This document shows positions 52,906 to 64,000 of a stretch of DNA of 64,000 nt, one piece after another (the first letter of the stretch is position 1; each line of letters opens with the position of its first letter). This DNA comes from Schistocephalus solidus. Taxonomy: Eukaryota; Platyhelminthes; Cestoda; Diphyllobothriidea; Diphyllobothriidae. The position numbers and the translations under genes were made by a program. The DNA lies in assembly GCA_017591395.1 (NCBI GenBank), contig WEDG01000327.1:1-64000 (forward strand). The letters run 5' to 3'. Under the pieces are notes generated by a model. It was not told the DNA's origin. It saw only the letters and a program-made list of their open reading frames with translations, and did no database searches.

Positions 52906-55900
52906 TGACAGTCGTGAGGTTGATCACACAATTAGCCTCCCATGAACCGTCTTGCTTAGAGGGCGGTGTAAGGAGGAATCCATTTTAGCTAGAGCTTCCA
53001 CTCCAGTGCTCACGCAGCCAGTCACTGTAGACGAATAATCACCACTCCAGAGTGTTACCGACATAAACAAACAAAAGACCGAAAAGACATGAAAAATCTA
53101 TGACGGTTTAACTATGATAGTAGTTGGGGGTGGTCACATTTTGAATTTTGTTCTTGCAACACGTCAGTTCAAATTCACCTACACTTGTATCACGAGGTGG
53201 GTTTCATTTTTTGCCTCACCGCACCGAAAAAGTATTGTTCTGATCATGAACCTATGTATACTCCTATTTAGATAGGAGCGCACGTCTATTTCTGAATGCA
53301 GGTGTCGAAGCCTAGGCAAGCTTTAAGTTAAAAAATGCTGACATTGAACTGCGTACCCTTCCGAAGGAAGTGGGGTGCTGGCATCGTAGTGCGAAAAGCA
53401 GCTGGTCCTCTGCAGTGATTTGCGGTTTCCAAAGCACACGAGCTGCCTTGCTCGGAGGTAGTGCATTTTACGGTATCTCGAGGACCGCTGACTAGAGCCA
53501 ATGCGAGCGGGGTAGTGTCTGGTTTCGTCTGCGTTCCTCATACACAAGTGCAGCCTTTTAGTGTGCTCTTCTTTGTGCTGAAACACTCACCTGTCCCGTG
53601 TCTATCTAGCTGTCTTCATCTTTCTTATTATTTGCATACCAACTTTGCGTTCATTAATTCGTGATGATGCTTTACTTCGAAGGTTGACTCTCTCTCTCTC
53701 TCTCTATCTGCTGGTATGAATAGCTGTCGTCTTCGATTGTCTTTACCACTACGCTCGGCCACACTCTGGACCACTAGTACAGACTGCCGTTTGCTTTAAT
53801 GGTATATTTATGCACCGAACGGGAAGGCATTTTCCACATCCTGGGTTAAGAGTTATGGTCGGTGATTACTGTTGTCGGTTCTGGGCATAAATGCGGCGCA
53901 ACTTTGTCCGATAGACCACCAGATTAGGTGTGTTTGCGGAACATATAGAGCCGGGTGCTTTTAGCCAACACCCGGGATAACTTTCTTAAAACTGGAAAGA
54001 ATTAACGGTAAATGTGAACGGTGTGGTAACAACTACATACATTTGGTCTTCCTGGTGAAGTTTTGCAGTCAGTTAACAGACTTTATCATCTACGCTTTTG
54101 GAAATTGAACTTGGTTAGAGAACCAAAGAAGTTGGGGACCTTGGACAGCATAATCAACAAGCACATGTGCTACTACTTGATGAGTCCAACTAAGCGACGA
54201 GCTTCGGCCTACTTCTATTGCACCCTCTATCTACTTCTTCAAAACCGTCTTCAGAACCATCTGATCGAGAGAAGATTAGTCGATTTTCTTTTGCTAACTA
54301 CGATCGGATGAATTGCAGTCACGTCAGCATCTGCACCGTTAACTTCCCCTCTCTCTCTGGCAGGACATTTATTTAGTGTTTGCAAGGAAGATATGCGCTG
54401 TAGACGTTTTGCTATCCAGTTTTCCCTGAATTTCTACCTTTCGAGGTTCTCCGACGCTGGATTGTCTTGAACCGAATACATTCTAGCACGCTAACCGACA
54501 CCTACGCACCTGTATGTTTGCCGATACTATTGTTGTGGCTGTATGGGAGGCTCATTGACACTGCAGATCATATTAATACCATCGTCCTCCAGATGGTGAG
54601 GATTGGGGTGCTTTATTTGCGATCGTATATACTGCTAAGCTGGTAAGAACTGGCTCATCGTTAGTTGGCCTCTTCGCGCCGTAGGAATCCGCAGGTGCCT
54701 GCCCGAGCGAAAGAAGTTATTTATCACTATATGACCGCTGTAGGTGTGAACGGCACCCGTCCCACTTGTAGTCTCTTCACCTATCCTAATTATTTTTATG
54801 GTAATTGAGGGCATATTGTTGGAAATAATCCTCTTCATGTGACTGCCGTGACGCCTAGGTGGAGCACGGTTTTTCGTGATGTAGGCTAAATGTTTGAAAT
54901 TAAGATTTTGGTGGGAACCTACACTCCTAAAACAGCTACTATAGATGTTATATCAAAGGCGTTAGGTGACTGAACGTAAGTGAGCCACGTTTTGTGGAAA
55001 TCGCAGAATTTATTCGGGGGTGGGCGGTTGACAGGAGAATTGGCGGAACACAAAAAAAGAGGGCGGGGAAGCGAGTGCCCATGATTTTCTACTGCCTTGT
55101 AACCGCCCTAGTAATTGCATCTTTAACAACCTTAAAAAGTACTCTAAAAGCTATTTTCGGCTCAGCAGCTTTGCGTATTGTGAATAGCTCCATAGTCTTG
55201 CCTCATAAAATGTAACGGTAAAATCGCGCCTCTTATTCCTTTAAAGATCCAAACTGTTTTTGCTGAGAAAGCGGTGTGCAAATGTAGTCAACTGAAGTGG
55301 CGTTGCTTGAATAGGGCTTCGTCCTTTGCCCTGTACGTGTAGTTATACGGCACAATCAGCTTACAACTCGCTTAAGTGGCACTCATAACAGTCCTTAGTC
55401 GATAGTAATTTATGCATTTCCTTTGGTCTCCTTCTCACACCTCGCGGTACAATTCGGGCATCGAGGTGCAAATGCCAGTATCCCATCTCGCTGTCATCTT
55501 TTTCAACGAAAACGATCTGATTTCAATTCAGCGTTCCTGTTGTCTGTCGCAGCATTGTGTTCAGTCGTCTCAGGTAGTGTATCGTGAACTTTGTCTCACG
55601 AAATGCCTAACAAATTGGGTTAATTTTTTGAAAAAAATTCCTTCCATCGCTGCAGATCTCCAGTAACTTCGGACATTAGATCGGTGTGTGAACACCTGTC
55701 GTTAACAAAGTTGTTAGTATGTGCGTGATCGCAACTGCTTGGGCTGGGAATGGCCTGCGGATGCCTGACGAACGCGATGGGGATGCGGTGTAGCCACGAA
55801 ATGCTAAAAGAGTTTGTGCTACTCACTGGTCTGCAGCATAACCTTGTCCGCCTATCTGCCTCCTTGTTTACTAACTTGTGCTAAATTATATTTTAAAAAA

Positions 55901-56770
55901 TTCCAAGGGACCTTTTTGATAGTCAAAGGTTGCGTCTTTTAACTTTTTCCACCTCTTTGGTACCCACTTACACACATCACGTCGCGCTTATGAAGGTGAC
56001 CTTGCGCTTTATTGTCAAGTCCTGTACTTAAAGTAAAAACCAAAGGTTCAGGCCCCAAAGTAGTTTCAATTTCACATCTTTCCCCGGGCCATTTGGGCCC
56101 CAGACTTCATGAGACCGGCGCCGAGGTTTTATGCTCTCCTAGCAGTTTTTCTCCTTTTTAAAATCGGCTGACAATCCCCCCCTCCCCTCACTGTTCTTCC
56201 TCAAATTTCTGTATCTGCTCTGTTACGTTATCAACTACTCCGCGGCTGAAGGAGATTAACTTTCCGTATTTACGTTAAAATTTCACTCTTCTTCCTGAAT
56301 TGCTTCCTCGCTTCTTTTCTTTTTCTAAATGTCACATTGTCAAGAATGCTTACCCCTGCGTTGATGTTAGCTAAGCGGCAGCATTGCCCTCCCTCAGGAA
56401 ACCACAGTGGGAAATCCCTTGAGAGCTGAGAAACTTCAAGCTGTCTCCCATTTGCTCTTAGTCTCCCAGCTCCCTATTGTTGCCTTGCTGTGCGTTCACA
56501 TTTCGCAGGTTGACAGGGTCCTTTGCGTTAGCTTTTTTATAAAATCCACGCCTCCACTTCATCCTCGCTTTTTGGTGATCACGGGTGATACCAGCAGCGT
56601 TGTTTTGGGAATCATACCAACCCCTGCATAGAGATTGTTCTTTCCGCCTCTCTATAGGCAAATTCTTGGTGTGCGCGACTAAAAAAATTACAAGCTCTGA
56701 CTACTGATTCCGATCGGTCAATGCCCTTCCTACTAAAATTAATATTCCCTACTGAAACCGGCAGGATATC
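52906..56770. other. unrecognised DNA
   Basis: Open frames up to 84 aa without motifs, and a short CT tract at 53,688-53,706. No similarity to other repeats in the window was noticed. Confidence 0.4.
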
Positions 56771-56925
56771 GGGCCCGTGGCTCAATGGTAGAGCGTGGGT
56801 CGCAATGATCAAAGATTCCGGGTTCGAATCCCAGGTGCTAAAGACCTAGGATCGGGTATGGCTGACTGATGACCGCTAATAAGTCGGAAATGGCCATCCC
56901 ATTCTCCCTCGTCTTTGTCAGAATT
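56771..56925 (+). repeat. tRNA-derived SINE, most complete copy
   Basis: The head gggcccgtggctcaatggta has an A box (tggctcaatggtagagc) and a good B box (gggttcgaatccc at 56,819). The tail gggtatggctgactgatgac, cgctaataagtcgga, cattctccctcgtctttgtc is the family's shared 3' part. The T stem nearly pairs but the acceptor ends do not, so it is not a working tRNA gene. The A and B boxes would act as an internal RNA polymerase III promoter. Confidence 0.75.
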
Positions 56926-57034
56926 CGCCTCAGAATACGGACAATACTGTTTTCTTTTCCAACTCCAGTCTACGATCAACCCAGGCTGTCGCATAACATG
57001 AGCACTCAGTAATCTAGATATCCTATGAAAACGA

Positions 57035-57181
57035 AGACAAGGGAGACTGGAATGGTCGCATCAAAAGCATTTTCACTCGTCAACCAAGTACAACCTTGTA
57101 TTGATTCTGATTAGGGTTGGGCTTTGTATGCCTGGCTGATGGGGCCAAATAAGCCAGAACTGATCATGTCAGTCTCCTTTT
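57035..57181. repeat. SINE tails, inverted pair
   Basis: gacaagggagactggaatgg (minus-strand tail) at 57,035 faces agggttgggctttgtatgcc ... tcagtctccttttc (plus-strand tail) at 57,113-57,181. This is the third instance of paired inverted SINE tails. Confidence 0.6.
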
Positions 57182-58382
57182 CGGTAATACTTCGGAATTT
57201 TACACCCTTTGTTTTTGTCCCCTTTTTACATTTCCTACGCCGTATATTTTGCTGCCTCTCCCCCCTTTGAATCTAACAAAAAATCGCACACGAAGCCTAA
57301 AATGTGCATCTTTCCACCCGAAGAAAATTAAATGTGCATTAGACTGTCCGAGCCATGGGATTATTTACTGAAGACGCTTATCTACGTTTCCTAAAATCTT
57401 ATATTCCTTTGCAAATGGCATAATCTCGATGCTGTTGTGTAGCAAGCGTACACGTCTAATTTTTCTGAGAACTAGATTAACCAGGCTGTATTATCAAACC
57501 ACGGGGGTACCTAACAAATCGATTTTAACTTACCAAAGTAAATTAACATGGTGACTATAGAGGTGGTGCAGTACTGTTTGCGCTAATGATAGATCAACTG
57601 ACAGGTCCGCATGGGATTGCCATTAACAAGTACCAGCTTGTATCAATCCCCGTAAGGTTTCATGCGCCATTTACTTCAGTAAAAAGACAGCCATGTAGCA
57701 ACTTCTACCAAAGTTGCTCAGCTTTGGAGCTTCGCTTTTTGACGCTCCTGAGCACCAGTCCTGGCCCAAAAGCTTGACATGTCAGTAGCAAGATGTTAAT
57801 CGAAGGAGCCGTCTAGGCATCTCTTTCGCACAAGTAGCTTCCACTTCCCTACCCGTATTTTTTCTTGCTATTGTTTAGAAGATTCACACTTCCTTTTGCT
57901 ACTAGTACAGCAGGTTGTTCCTCCCCCTTCAAAGGCTCCGTTCCCTTTTTGTTTTTTTTCATGGGTTTCTCATATGCGCTCCCCCTTGCAGTAACCTGTA
58001 ATGTGTTACGCGTCTCGTTTTATGAAACTTTTTTATCTCAATGAAAACTCACTGCACGTCCTTCCAACTGCTCCCAAAGAAATTCACATCACAGTTAGGC
58101 TTATTTGAGCAAACTATTTTAGTCATCTGACCCTCCTTAACTCCTAATAGATTTGTAAGAACAACCGTCTTTTGTCCTGCAACACCCTCCAGGTGTTAGA
58201 GGGTGAGTGCCTCCGCGAAAGTCTCTATAAAGTGCACCCAACAACTTCCCAATATATACTCTGGAAATTAGCACTTTCCTTCCACATAGTTTGAAAAATC
58301 GGTTAAACACAGAACTAGGAACTTTCCTTTCCGATATTATCGTGCACACAATCCCAGAAAGGTTAAGTATTCCCGTGTTCGA
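57182..58382. other. no recognisable feature
   Basis: Short frames only; pyrimidine-rich stretches around 57,850-57,960. Confidence 0.4.
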
Positions 58383-58416
58383 ACCCTAACTTTAACCCTA
58401 ACCCTAATCCTACCCA
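58383..58416 (-). repeat. short interstitial telomere-like repeat
   Basis: accctaactttaaccctaac and the following ccctaatcc on the plus strand are CCCTAA units with small changes. They lie inside an otherwise featureless minus-strand frame. Confidence 0.6.
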
Positions 58417-59399
58417 AAATTTGGCTCCAGCCCTAACATTAATATCCGTGGAAATTAGTGCAACGCCTCCAGAATAGGGGCAGGAAAGAGGAGGAGAAGC
58501 GGAGTTCCTATTTTCACATCTTGTCGAAAAATAATCTTGTCCACCACCGGTGAATTCAAAAAGGGAATGTAGCTGCAGTAAAAAAGTATTTTTTTTACCT
58601 TGGTCTTTCTCGCAAGAAAAGGTTCCCAAAAAACGCGAAGATCCATAAAGACAATTGATTAGACTGTCTCCTGTCAATGCCTCGTAGTTACTGCACCCAC
58701 GAAAGCCTACAAATCGGCAAAGTTTTCGTAGCAGTTTTGGACTGCTATTTCCGTAGTGCGGCAGTAGAGGAAAATTCGGCATCACTGAAAGTCGGATTTC
58801 TTTTGCTACATCATTGCTAGTTTCGACGCACGCTGGCCTCAGCGGGTACCAAACTAGCCACTAAAAGGAAATGAACGTGACCTTTTCAACCAGATCCAAC
58901 CCTTCCGAATGGTAGATTGAAACGACGCACGTGAAGGAGATCATACCTTTAGCAATAGCAGAATCAAGTTAACTGCCTTCTAGCTAAACCCTTTTCCTGA
59001 AGTAGGTTAGTTTTATGTAACTTAACCCACCGTCCTATTACTTTAAATTCTTACAGATTCAACATCGTCCTCCGACATCCTGGTGATACCTATCGCCTAA
59101 TTATTAATGGTCCTCTCACCCTAAATCCGTTATTTGACTGTGTAACGTTTCGTTGCTTCATTAATCCTTCTTTCCACCTCTTAATGCAATAGTCTCCTGC
59201 TCTCGTTCCTTAAAAAAACTATTTGTGTACGTAGACCCACGAGAATATGAACCTCACTCTCTTTTCCCTCACACACACACTGCCACACTGAGCATTTCCG
59301 CCGAATGGTAATGAGGTTGGCACAGTGCCGGTCCTGGAATAGAGGGGTCCATCCGTGCCATGCCACACGCATATGTAATATTAGTCAAGGCCCTACGCA
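58417..59399. other. no recognisable feature
   Basis: A minus-strand frame of 140 aa (58,785-58,363) has no motif and its end is produced by the telomere-like repeat, so I do not call it a gene. Confidence 0.4.
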
Positions 59400-60225
59400 G
59401 CTCTTCAACAGCGCATACTATGAGCCATTATTTACCACTCAATGCAACAACAATCCCATAACATCAACCTCTGCCACACCTGCCTCAGACTTCACGACCA
59501 CGACCACCCCAAACACTGGTACAAACTTTGTCGATGCCCCACCGCCCACAATCACCGCCAACATCCTCCCTCCTCCACCCCCTGCACCGATCACGGCGAC
59601 GAACGCCACTTGCCCCCTCCCACCACATCAGTAGCCACCTCCGACTGCCTGCCACCTGCTATCTCTAACACCACCGTACCGCCACCAGTACCAGTGATGG
59701 GGACTCGATACTAACCTGTCCTCATTGCGATCGCACATGCATACATCGACCTGGTCGGTCACTTGCGGTCACTGGCGAACTAGTGCCTGGAGCACCAACA
59801 TACAGCAGAGACCACCGCCTCCAATGCCCTCACTGACCACGCGCATTCACTCATCGCATGGGCCTGCTCGGTCTCAAGTGCATCCAAGAAAGCGGAATCC
59901 ACCGCGATGCCAGCACATCTTGCGCACCCATCAATACTTCCCATACTCCTCCCATGAGCTCGACTACCAGTACCAGCAGCAGATCCCCCCCAGACTCAGC
60001 ACCTCCCGACCTATCTTGTCCACATTGTCATTGCACATGCACATCACGCATCGGCCTGTTCGGTCACTTGCGAATCCATCGCACAGAGGCCGGCGAACCA
60101 GTGGCAGGAGCACCAACATACACCCGCCGAACCCGACTAAACTGTCCGCACTGCCCACGCACATTCACACACCACATGGGCCTATTAGGTCACAGGCGTC
60201 TCCATGAAAACCTGCGGTAGAACAC
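59400..60225 (+). pseudogene. zinc-finger tail of a second RTE-like element (5' truncated)
   Basis: Begins inside the Thr/Pro-rich linker (TTQCNNNPITSTSA, matching [18 protein letters not shown] of the complete copy). After frame changes come finger pieces: a degenerate CPHCDRTC near 59,720, [13 protein letters not shown] near 59,845, and an open frame 59,858-60,220 with [60 protein letters not shown] and RLHENLR then TAG. The last two fingers keep Cys2-His2 spacing, although one has an extra Cys in place of the usual aromatic region. The endonuclease and RT are absent, as expected for a 5'-truncated LINE insertion. Confidence 0.85.
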
Positions 60226-60328
60226 CGCCTTATATACCACAAAACTACATCTGTCCTCATCAGCCTCTGCACTTCACATGATCACACGTTACACCAAAAA
60301 ACATGCTCTCAGTCTGCATAGCTGATTG

Positions 60329-61345
60329 AGAGGCAAGAATGATCCTCGACTTCTTTTCCATGTGGCTCCTCTGCTGCATGTGTGATCTGAGCTTGAGAAT
60401 GTCATGGGGTGATAAGCGCCTTGGGTTATAAGGTTACCATCTGACAATCACAATCAGACCTCGCAGTAAGTCCAATGCGTAGTGTTTGGAGTGGCTTACT
60501 GGTGGTCTGAGAGTCAGGCTGCGATGGCTCCTTCATAACATGACCTCTGGCTATCTCACGCGTGTGAAACTTTCAACCCCTGTTGTGTGAAATCCTGGTG
60601 TTTGTGTTCGGGGGCCAGGTCGTGTACGTAGAATGCGTAGACGATGTCCCTAGCAGCTGCGCCCAATTCCACCTCAAACAACTGACCGGCTTGGACAGTG
60701 GTCCGATTGTGGAGGTGAGGAGAAAGTGAGGTCAACGTTTAAGCTAGTTTTTCCTCACTATAAACAATCTGACGCGCTTGAAACTATCACGTTGCGCTAA
60801 AAGCCGTGGCTTGGAAGGTTGCCAACTGACGGGATAACTCGGACCGCGTGGTCAGCCCAATGTGTGTTTTGTGTGGAGTGAGGCACGTATGATCCTCGGC
60901 TCTTTCTCCATGTAACTCCTCTGTTGCATTTGTGATCTAAAATTGGGAATATCACGGGGTGATAAACCCGTGGGTTAGAAGTTTTCCAATTGACAATCTC
61001 AATCAGACCTCGCAGTCAGTCCAATGTGTGTTGTGTGGCTGACTGGGGGACTGAGAGTCAGGCTGCAGTGGCTCCTTTTTAATGTGGCCTTTATGGCACT
61101 CCAACTCCGTGGGATCCGAGCCAGGTGTGGTGTTACACCCAGGGGCGGCTCCGGCCGCGCAAGCTACCTGCACCCTCTCCCATCTCTGGTCTTCTCGACT
61201 CTGTCTAGTGGGGGACGAGGAGAGAGTGCGGTACATGCAGCGAAAGTCTATCACTTTAAACTAAATCACGCGCAAGCCACCGTCCCTGCACCACCCTTCC
61301 GTGGAGCATACGGTGGACCTCGTCGTAATCGACGGTCGAACTATC
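60329..61345 (+). repeat. R repeat block, copy R4
   Basis: Follows the zinc-finger tail at 60,222 by about 100 bp, as R2 does after the complete element. A sub-repeat gaggcacg/aagaatgatcctc ... cacggggtgataa occurs twice here (60,329-60,425 and 60,882-60,975) but not in R1 or R2. The rest matches R2, ending at cgacggtcgaact near 61,345. Confidence 0.85.
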
Positions 61346-62639
61346 GTGTAGCCACTCGATATGGTAATATCGTAGTCTGTTGGTCTCAGCCAGTTTGTGT
61401 AGACTTTCCAACATTCCTTTGGTAGTATCGTCTTCTTCATCTGTAATGTAAAACTGCACTACGGAAATTCGTGGCGCAGATACCACCTACGCTCGTTTCT
61501 GGTGCCTCTCGTTCTCTGCCGCCTTTGGTCGCTGCAGGTTTGACTGAAAATCCTGGCTCTTTCTGCTCGCCCGATTCCTTCCAACTCCCTCTCTACACTT
61601 ATCCTCGTGCTCGTCTATCCACGCGACTCATTCGCACTGACCTTTAGACGTATGTGTATGTACACATATAGATCCGCTCCGCCTACACCTCCTGGCGAGA
61701 CAACGGATGTTCATGCGCCCGAATATGTGCGCACTGCTTGGGGCCATTACACACACCTCACGTCTTCACACCGACAGGTCTTCAAGTGGTGCACCTGTTA
61801 GTTTTGCCTATCCCCCCACCCACCACCACCCGTCTCCTTTTCCTATCCCGATGTTTACCAGCGGTTCGCTTCGTCTCACTAATCCTCTTGCCAGTGTCAT
61901 TTCGTCCATGTTCAAGCGCCATGCCTTCCTCTCCCTGCCCCCTCCCTCGGCGGATGCTTGCGCACTCTTGCCGACTGGGGGTCGAAGTCAGGCTTCCCTA
62001 CCCCTGACGATCGGTTGTTGCGGTTGCAGTGCCCGTCTCGGTCCGTCTTTGATTCCCTCTATGCCCTCTCCCCGCGCATTACTGCCTAGCGCTACTGTGA
62101 TTCATTCCGGCCACCTCCGTCTGAGTGGTGGGATTACTTGGCACTTGTTGCGTTGGCTAGCCCCCCCCCGCATCCTGATTCTTAATGCCACAGTGTTCCT
62201 CCCGCAAGCAAAAAATTTCCCGCGCAAACGATCACCTCCATCCTCCTTGCCGAATGACCACTCAGACAGTAGCAAGTTTTGAATCACTCACCCTGTGTTA
62301 TGCTTTTTCCCGAATCGTAAAGGACTTGTGGTGGTTTATATTTCAGTAAAGAGCTGTTTTCATGTCTCTGTTATCCCTTTATAACACCTAGGGGTTTTCC
62401 CACTTGTTTTCCCTTTTAATTGGTTTTCACTCTCATTGGCATTCCTGGGGTGTCTGGAACCGTTTGATAGGCATCACATGACCTCGTAATCTATTTTAAT
62501 CTTGCCTTCCCTTTAACTCCTTGCACATTTTTTTGTGCAGACCACTGACCAAACGACAAAGCACCTTCCTTTCTCCGTCTTATAGGGTATGCTAAGTGCC
62601 TTACTGGTGCATTATATGAAAATAACCTGCTGCCCTTGT
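61346..62639. other. no recognisable gene
   Basis: A 191-aa frame at 61,707-62,282 overlaps others on both strands and is Ser/Pro/Leu-rich without motifs. The region is pyrimidine-rich, which lengthens chance frames. Not called. Confidence 0.4.
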
Positions 62640-62642
62640 CAA

Positions 62643-62709
<67 letters not shown>

Positions 62710-63130
62710 GCTGCTACTACTACTGCTACTGCTACTACTGCTACTACTGCTACTGCTACTACTGCTGCTGCTACTACTGCTGCTACTGCTACTGCTACTA
62801 CTACTGCTACTACTACTGCTACTGCTGCTACTGCTGCTACTGCTACTGCTACTGCTGCTGCTGCTACTGCTACTGCTACTGCTACTGCTACTGCTACTGC
62901 TACTGCTGCTACTACTGACTACTGACTGGGACTGCTACTGCTACTGCTGCTGCTGCTACTGCCACTGCTGGCTTCTGCTACTGCTACTGCTGCTACTGCT
63001 GCTGCTGCGACTACTGCTACTGCTACTGCCACTGCTGCTGCTGCTACTGCTGCTGCTGCTGCTAGATGCTGCTACTGCTGTCTGCTAATGCTGCTACTAC
63101 TGCTGCTGCTACTACTACTACGACTACTAC
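62640..63130 (+). repeat. CTA/CTG trinucleotide microsatellite, ~490 bp
   Basis: Starts with a pure run of about 22 tac units (62,643-62,709), then mixes CTA and CTG units to about 63,130 with few interruptions (near 62,917 and 63,065). Poly-Leu or poly-Tyr/Cys frames across it are products of the repeat, not genes. Confidence 0.97.
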
Positions 63131-64000
63131 TACTAACTACAACGGCTACTACTAATAATACTACCTTTACTGGTACTATCACTACTTTACTAATACCTAG
63201 GGCATTACCAATGGTAGTTCGCGACCTCTGTGAGATTCGAACCGAGATAAATTGTTAATTTGGTGCTGTTGCTGCTGATACTTCACTAATCAAAGGCGAG
63301 GTGATCGGCTTCATCACATAAATATTTTTTCTCTAACCTCGCCACGTCAACAGGGCGCCTTATCGTTAGCTAGTTCGACGTAGACCTTTCCCTTATCAGC
63401 GGATTGTGGTTCTAACTTACCGTTGCTTCCTGCCTTCTCGTAGTCCTTTTTCCTACTCCGACCATCGCTTCGTTAGGTTCGCCGCATGCAACAAACTCAC
63501 TGGCCCGGCCTATTGTTATAACCACCGGTCTATGCTCTGCGTTTCTTGTGTGCATTTAGGAGTGGAAAGGAAATACTGGAGGGAGAAGTGGGAAGGCTTT
63601 CCGTAGGGGGCATTTTTGGTAGCCCTCCTTCCCCTTCCGCAGTCTCTATTCGCTCGCTTTTTGCGTCGTTTCGTCCCCCTTCTTTGTGCGCATTTGGCGT
63701 GTCGCAATCTCGCGACAGGGATTTCCGGCCGCCTGTCACCGTTGCCGCAGGTCAATTCCCCATTGATATCCAACCTGAACCCCTGCCAGACCATTTGCCT
63801 GGTAGCGCAGCCTTCTACACTCGTCCGCGCGCCGCCCCACTTCGCCTGCCTTCACCCACCCCTAATCGACATTCCTTCCACCCCGATTTCTACCCTAATT
63901 TTTGCTGAACGTTGGATATGAGGTCAAGTCTGAGATAAGTGGGAAAATATATTGTTTCCTCCGGAGGTATTTACCCCCCTACGGTGACCGTTTCTGTATT
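63131..64000. other. no recognisable gene
   Basis: Overlapping frames of about 100-120 aa in all directions at 63,516-63,921 show no motif. Pyrimidine-rich sequence as in 61-62 kb. Confidence 0.4.

Noticed and set aside
56771..56842. Functional tRNA gene
   Set aside because: A and B boxes are good, but the acceptor ends do not pair and a SINE tail follows.
58363..58785. 140-aa minus-strand frame
   Set aside because: Its C-terminal Gly-Leu repeat is translated telomere-like repeat and nothing else is recognisable.
61707..62282. 191-aa frame as a gene
   Set aside because: Pyrimidine-rich DNA produces overlapping long frames here on both strands; no recognisable domain.
62589..63088. Frames giving poly-Tyr/Cys and poly-Leu proteins
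   Set aside because: They are direct products of the CTA/CTG microsatellite with no non-repeat coding context.

Overview
The window looks like a gene-poor, repeat-dominated stretch of a flatworm nuclear genome, most likely a diphyllobothriidean tapeworm (Spirometra/Schistocephalus/Diphyllobothrium group). The assignment rests on recalled resemblance, not a search. The RTE-type endonuclease-reverse transcriptase at 10.0-14.2 kb with C-terminal C2H2 fingers matches proteins I remember from those genomes. The Penelope GIY-YIG tail, the tRNA-derived SINEs and the intron-containing host fragments all point to a eukaryote. There are no operons, ribosome binding sites or CRISPR arrays.

Layout. 0.3-6.1 kb: a dispersed 180-bp repeat, then two head-to-head degenerate LINE copies of one family (family 1: copy A minus, copy B plus). 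6.1-8.4 kb: a second LINE family (family 2, copy D, minus). 8.4-15.7 kb: a composite island with about 0.8-kb inverted blocks of a GC-rich repeat (called R) flanking SINE tails and a nearly intact RTE-like retrotransposon. 15.8-16.2 kb: a broken exon of cytochrome c1. 17.3-19.3 kb: the 5' half (ORF1 plus endonuclease) of a family 2 element (copy H). 19.7-24.1 kb: two family 1 copies (C plus, E minus) tail to tail, forming a large imperfect palindrome. 24.2-27.9 kb: another family 2 element (copy F) with a duplicated 3' end. 28.1-30.0 kb: a tRNA-like piece, a solo LINE 3' end, the 180-bp repeat again and a family 2 remnant (copy G). 30-39 kb: mostly unrecognised AT-rich DNA with one foldback element, a short duplication and small RTE and Penelope relics. 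39.07-39.83 kb: the best host coding exon, a disordered protein of unknown identity. 40.5-41.8 kb: a Penelope-like remnant with hammerhead-ribozyme-like motifs and a telomere-like tract inside its endonuclease domain. 42.5-44.4 kb: foldback elements. 45.9-48.1 kb: seven tandem copies of a ~305-bp satellite. 49.6 kb: an inverted pair of Penelope ends. 50-59 kb: SINEs in otherwise unrecognised sequence. 59.4-61.3 kb: a second zinc-finger tail of the RTE element followed again by the R repeat. 62.6-63.1 kb: a long CTA/CTG microsatellite.

Almost everything that codes is or was a selfish element. The RTE is the only one close to intact: one premature stop and a late frameshift. Two host gene pieces are visible, the cytochrome c1 exon copy (broken) and the 39-kb exon (open, with good splice sites). 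The most interesting features are the RT-zinc-finger fusion with its internally duplicated finger module, the ribozyme-bearing inverted Penelope ends beside a telomere-like insertion, and the C/E palindrome, which could produce long hairpin RNA.
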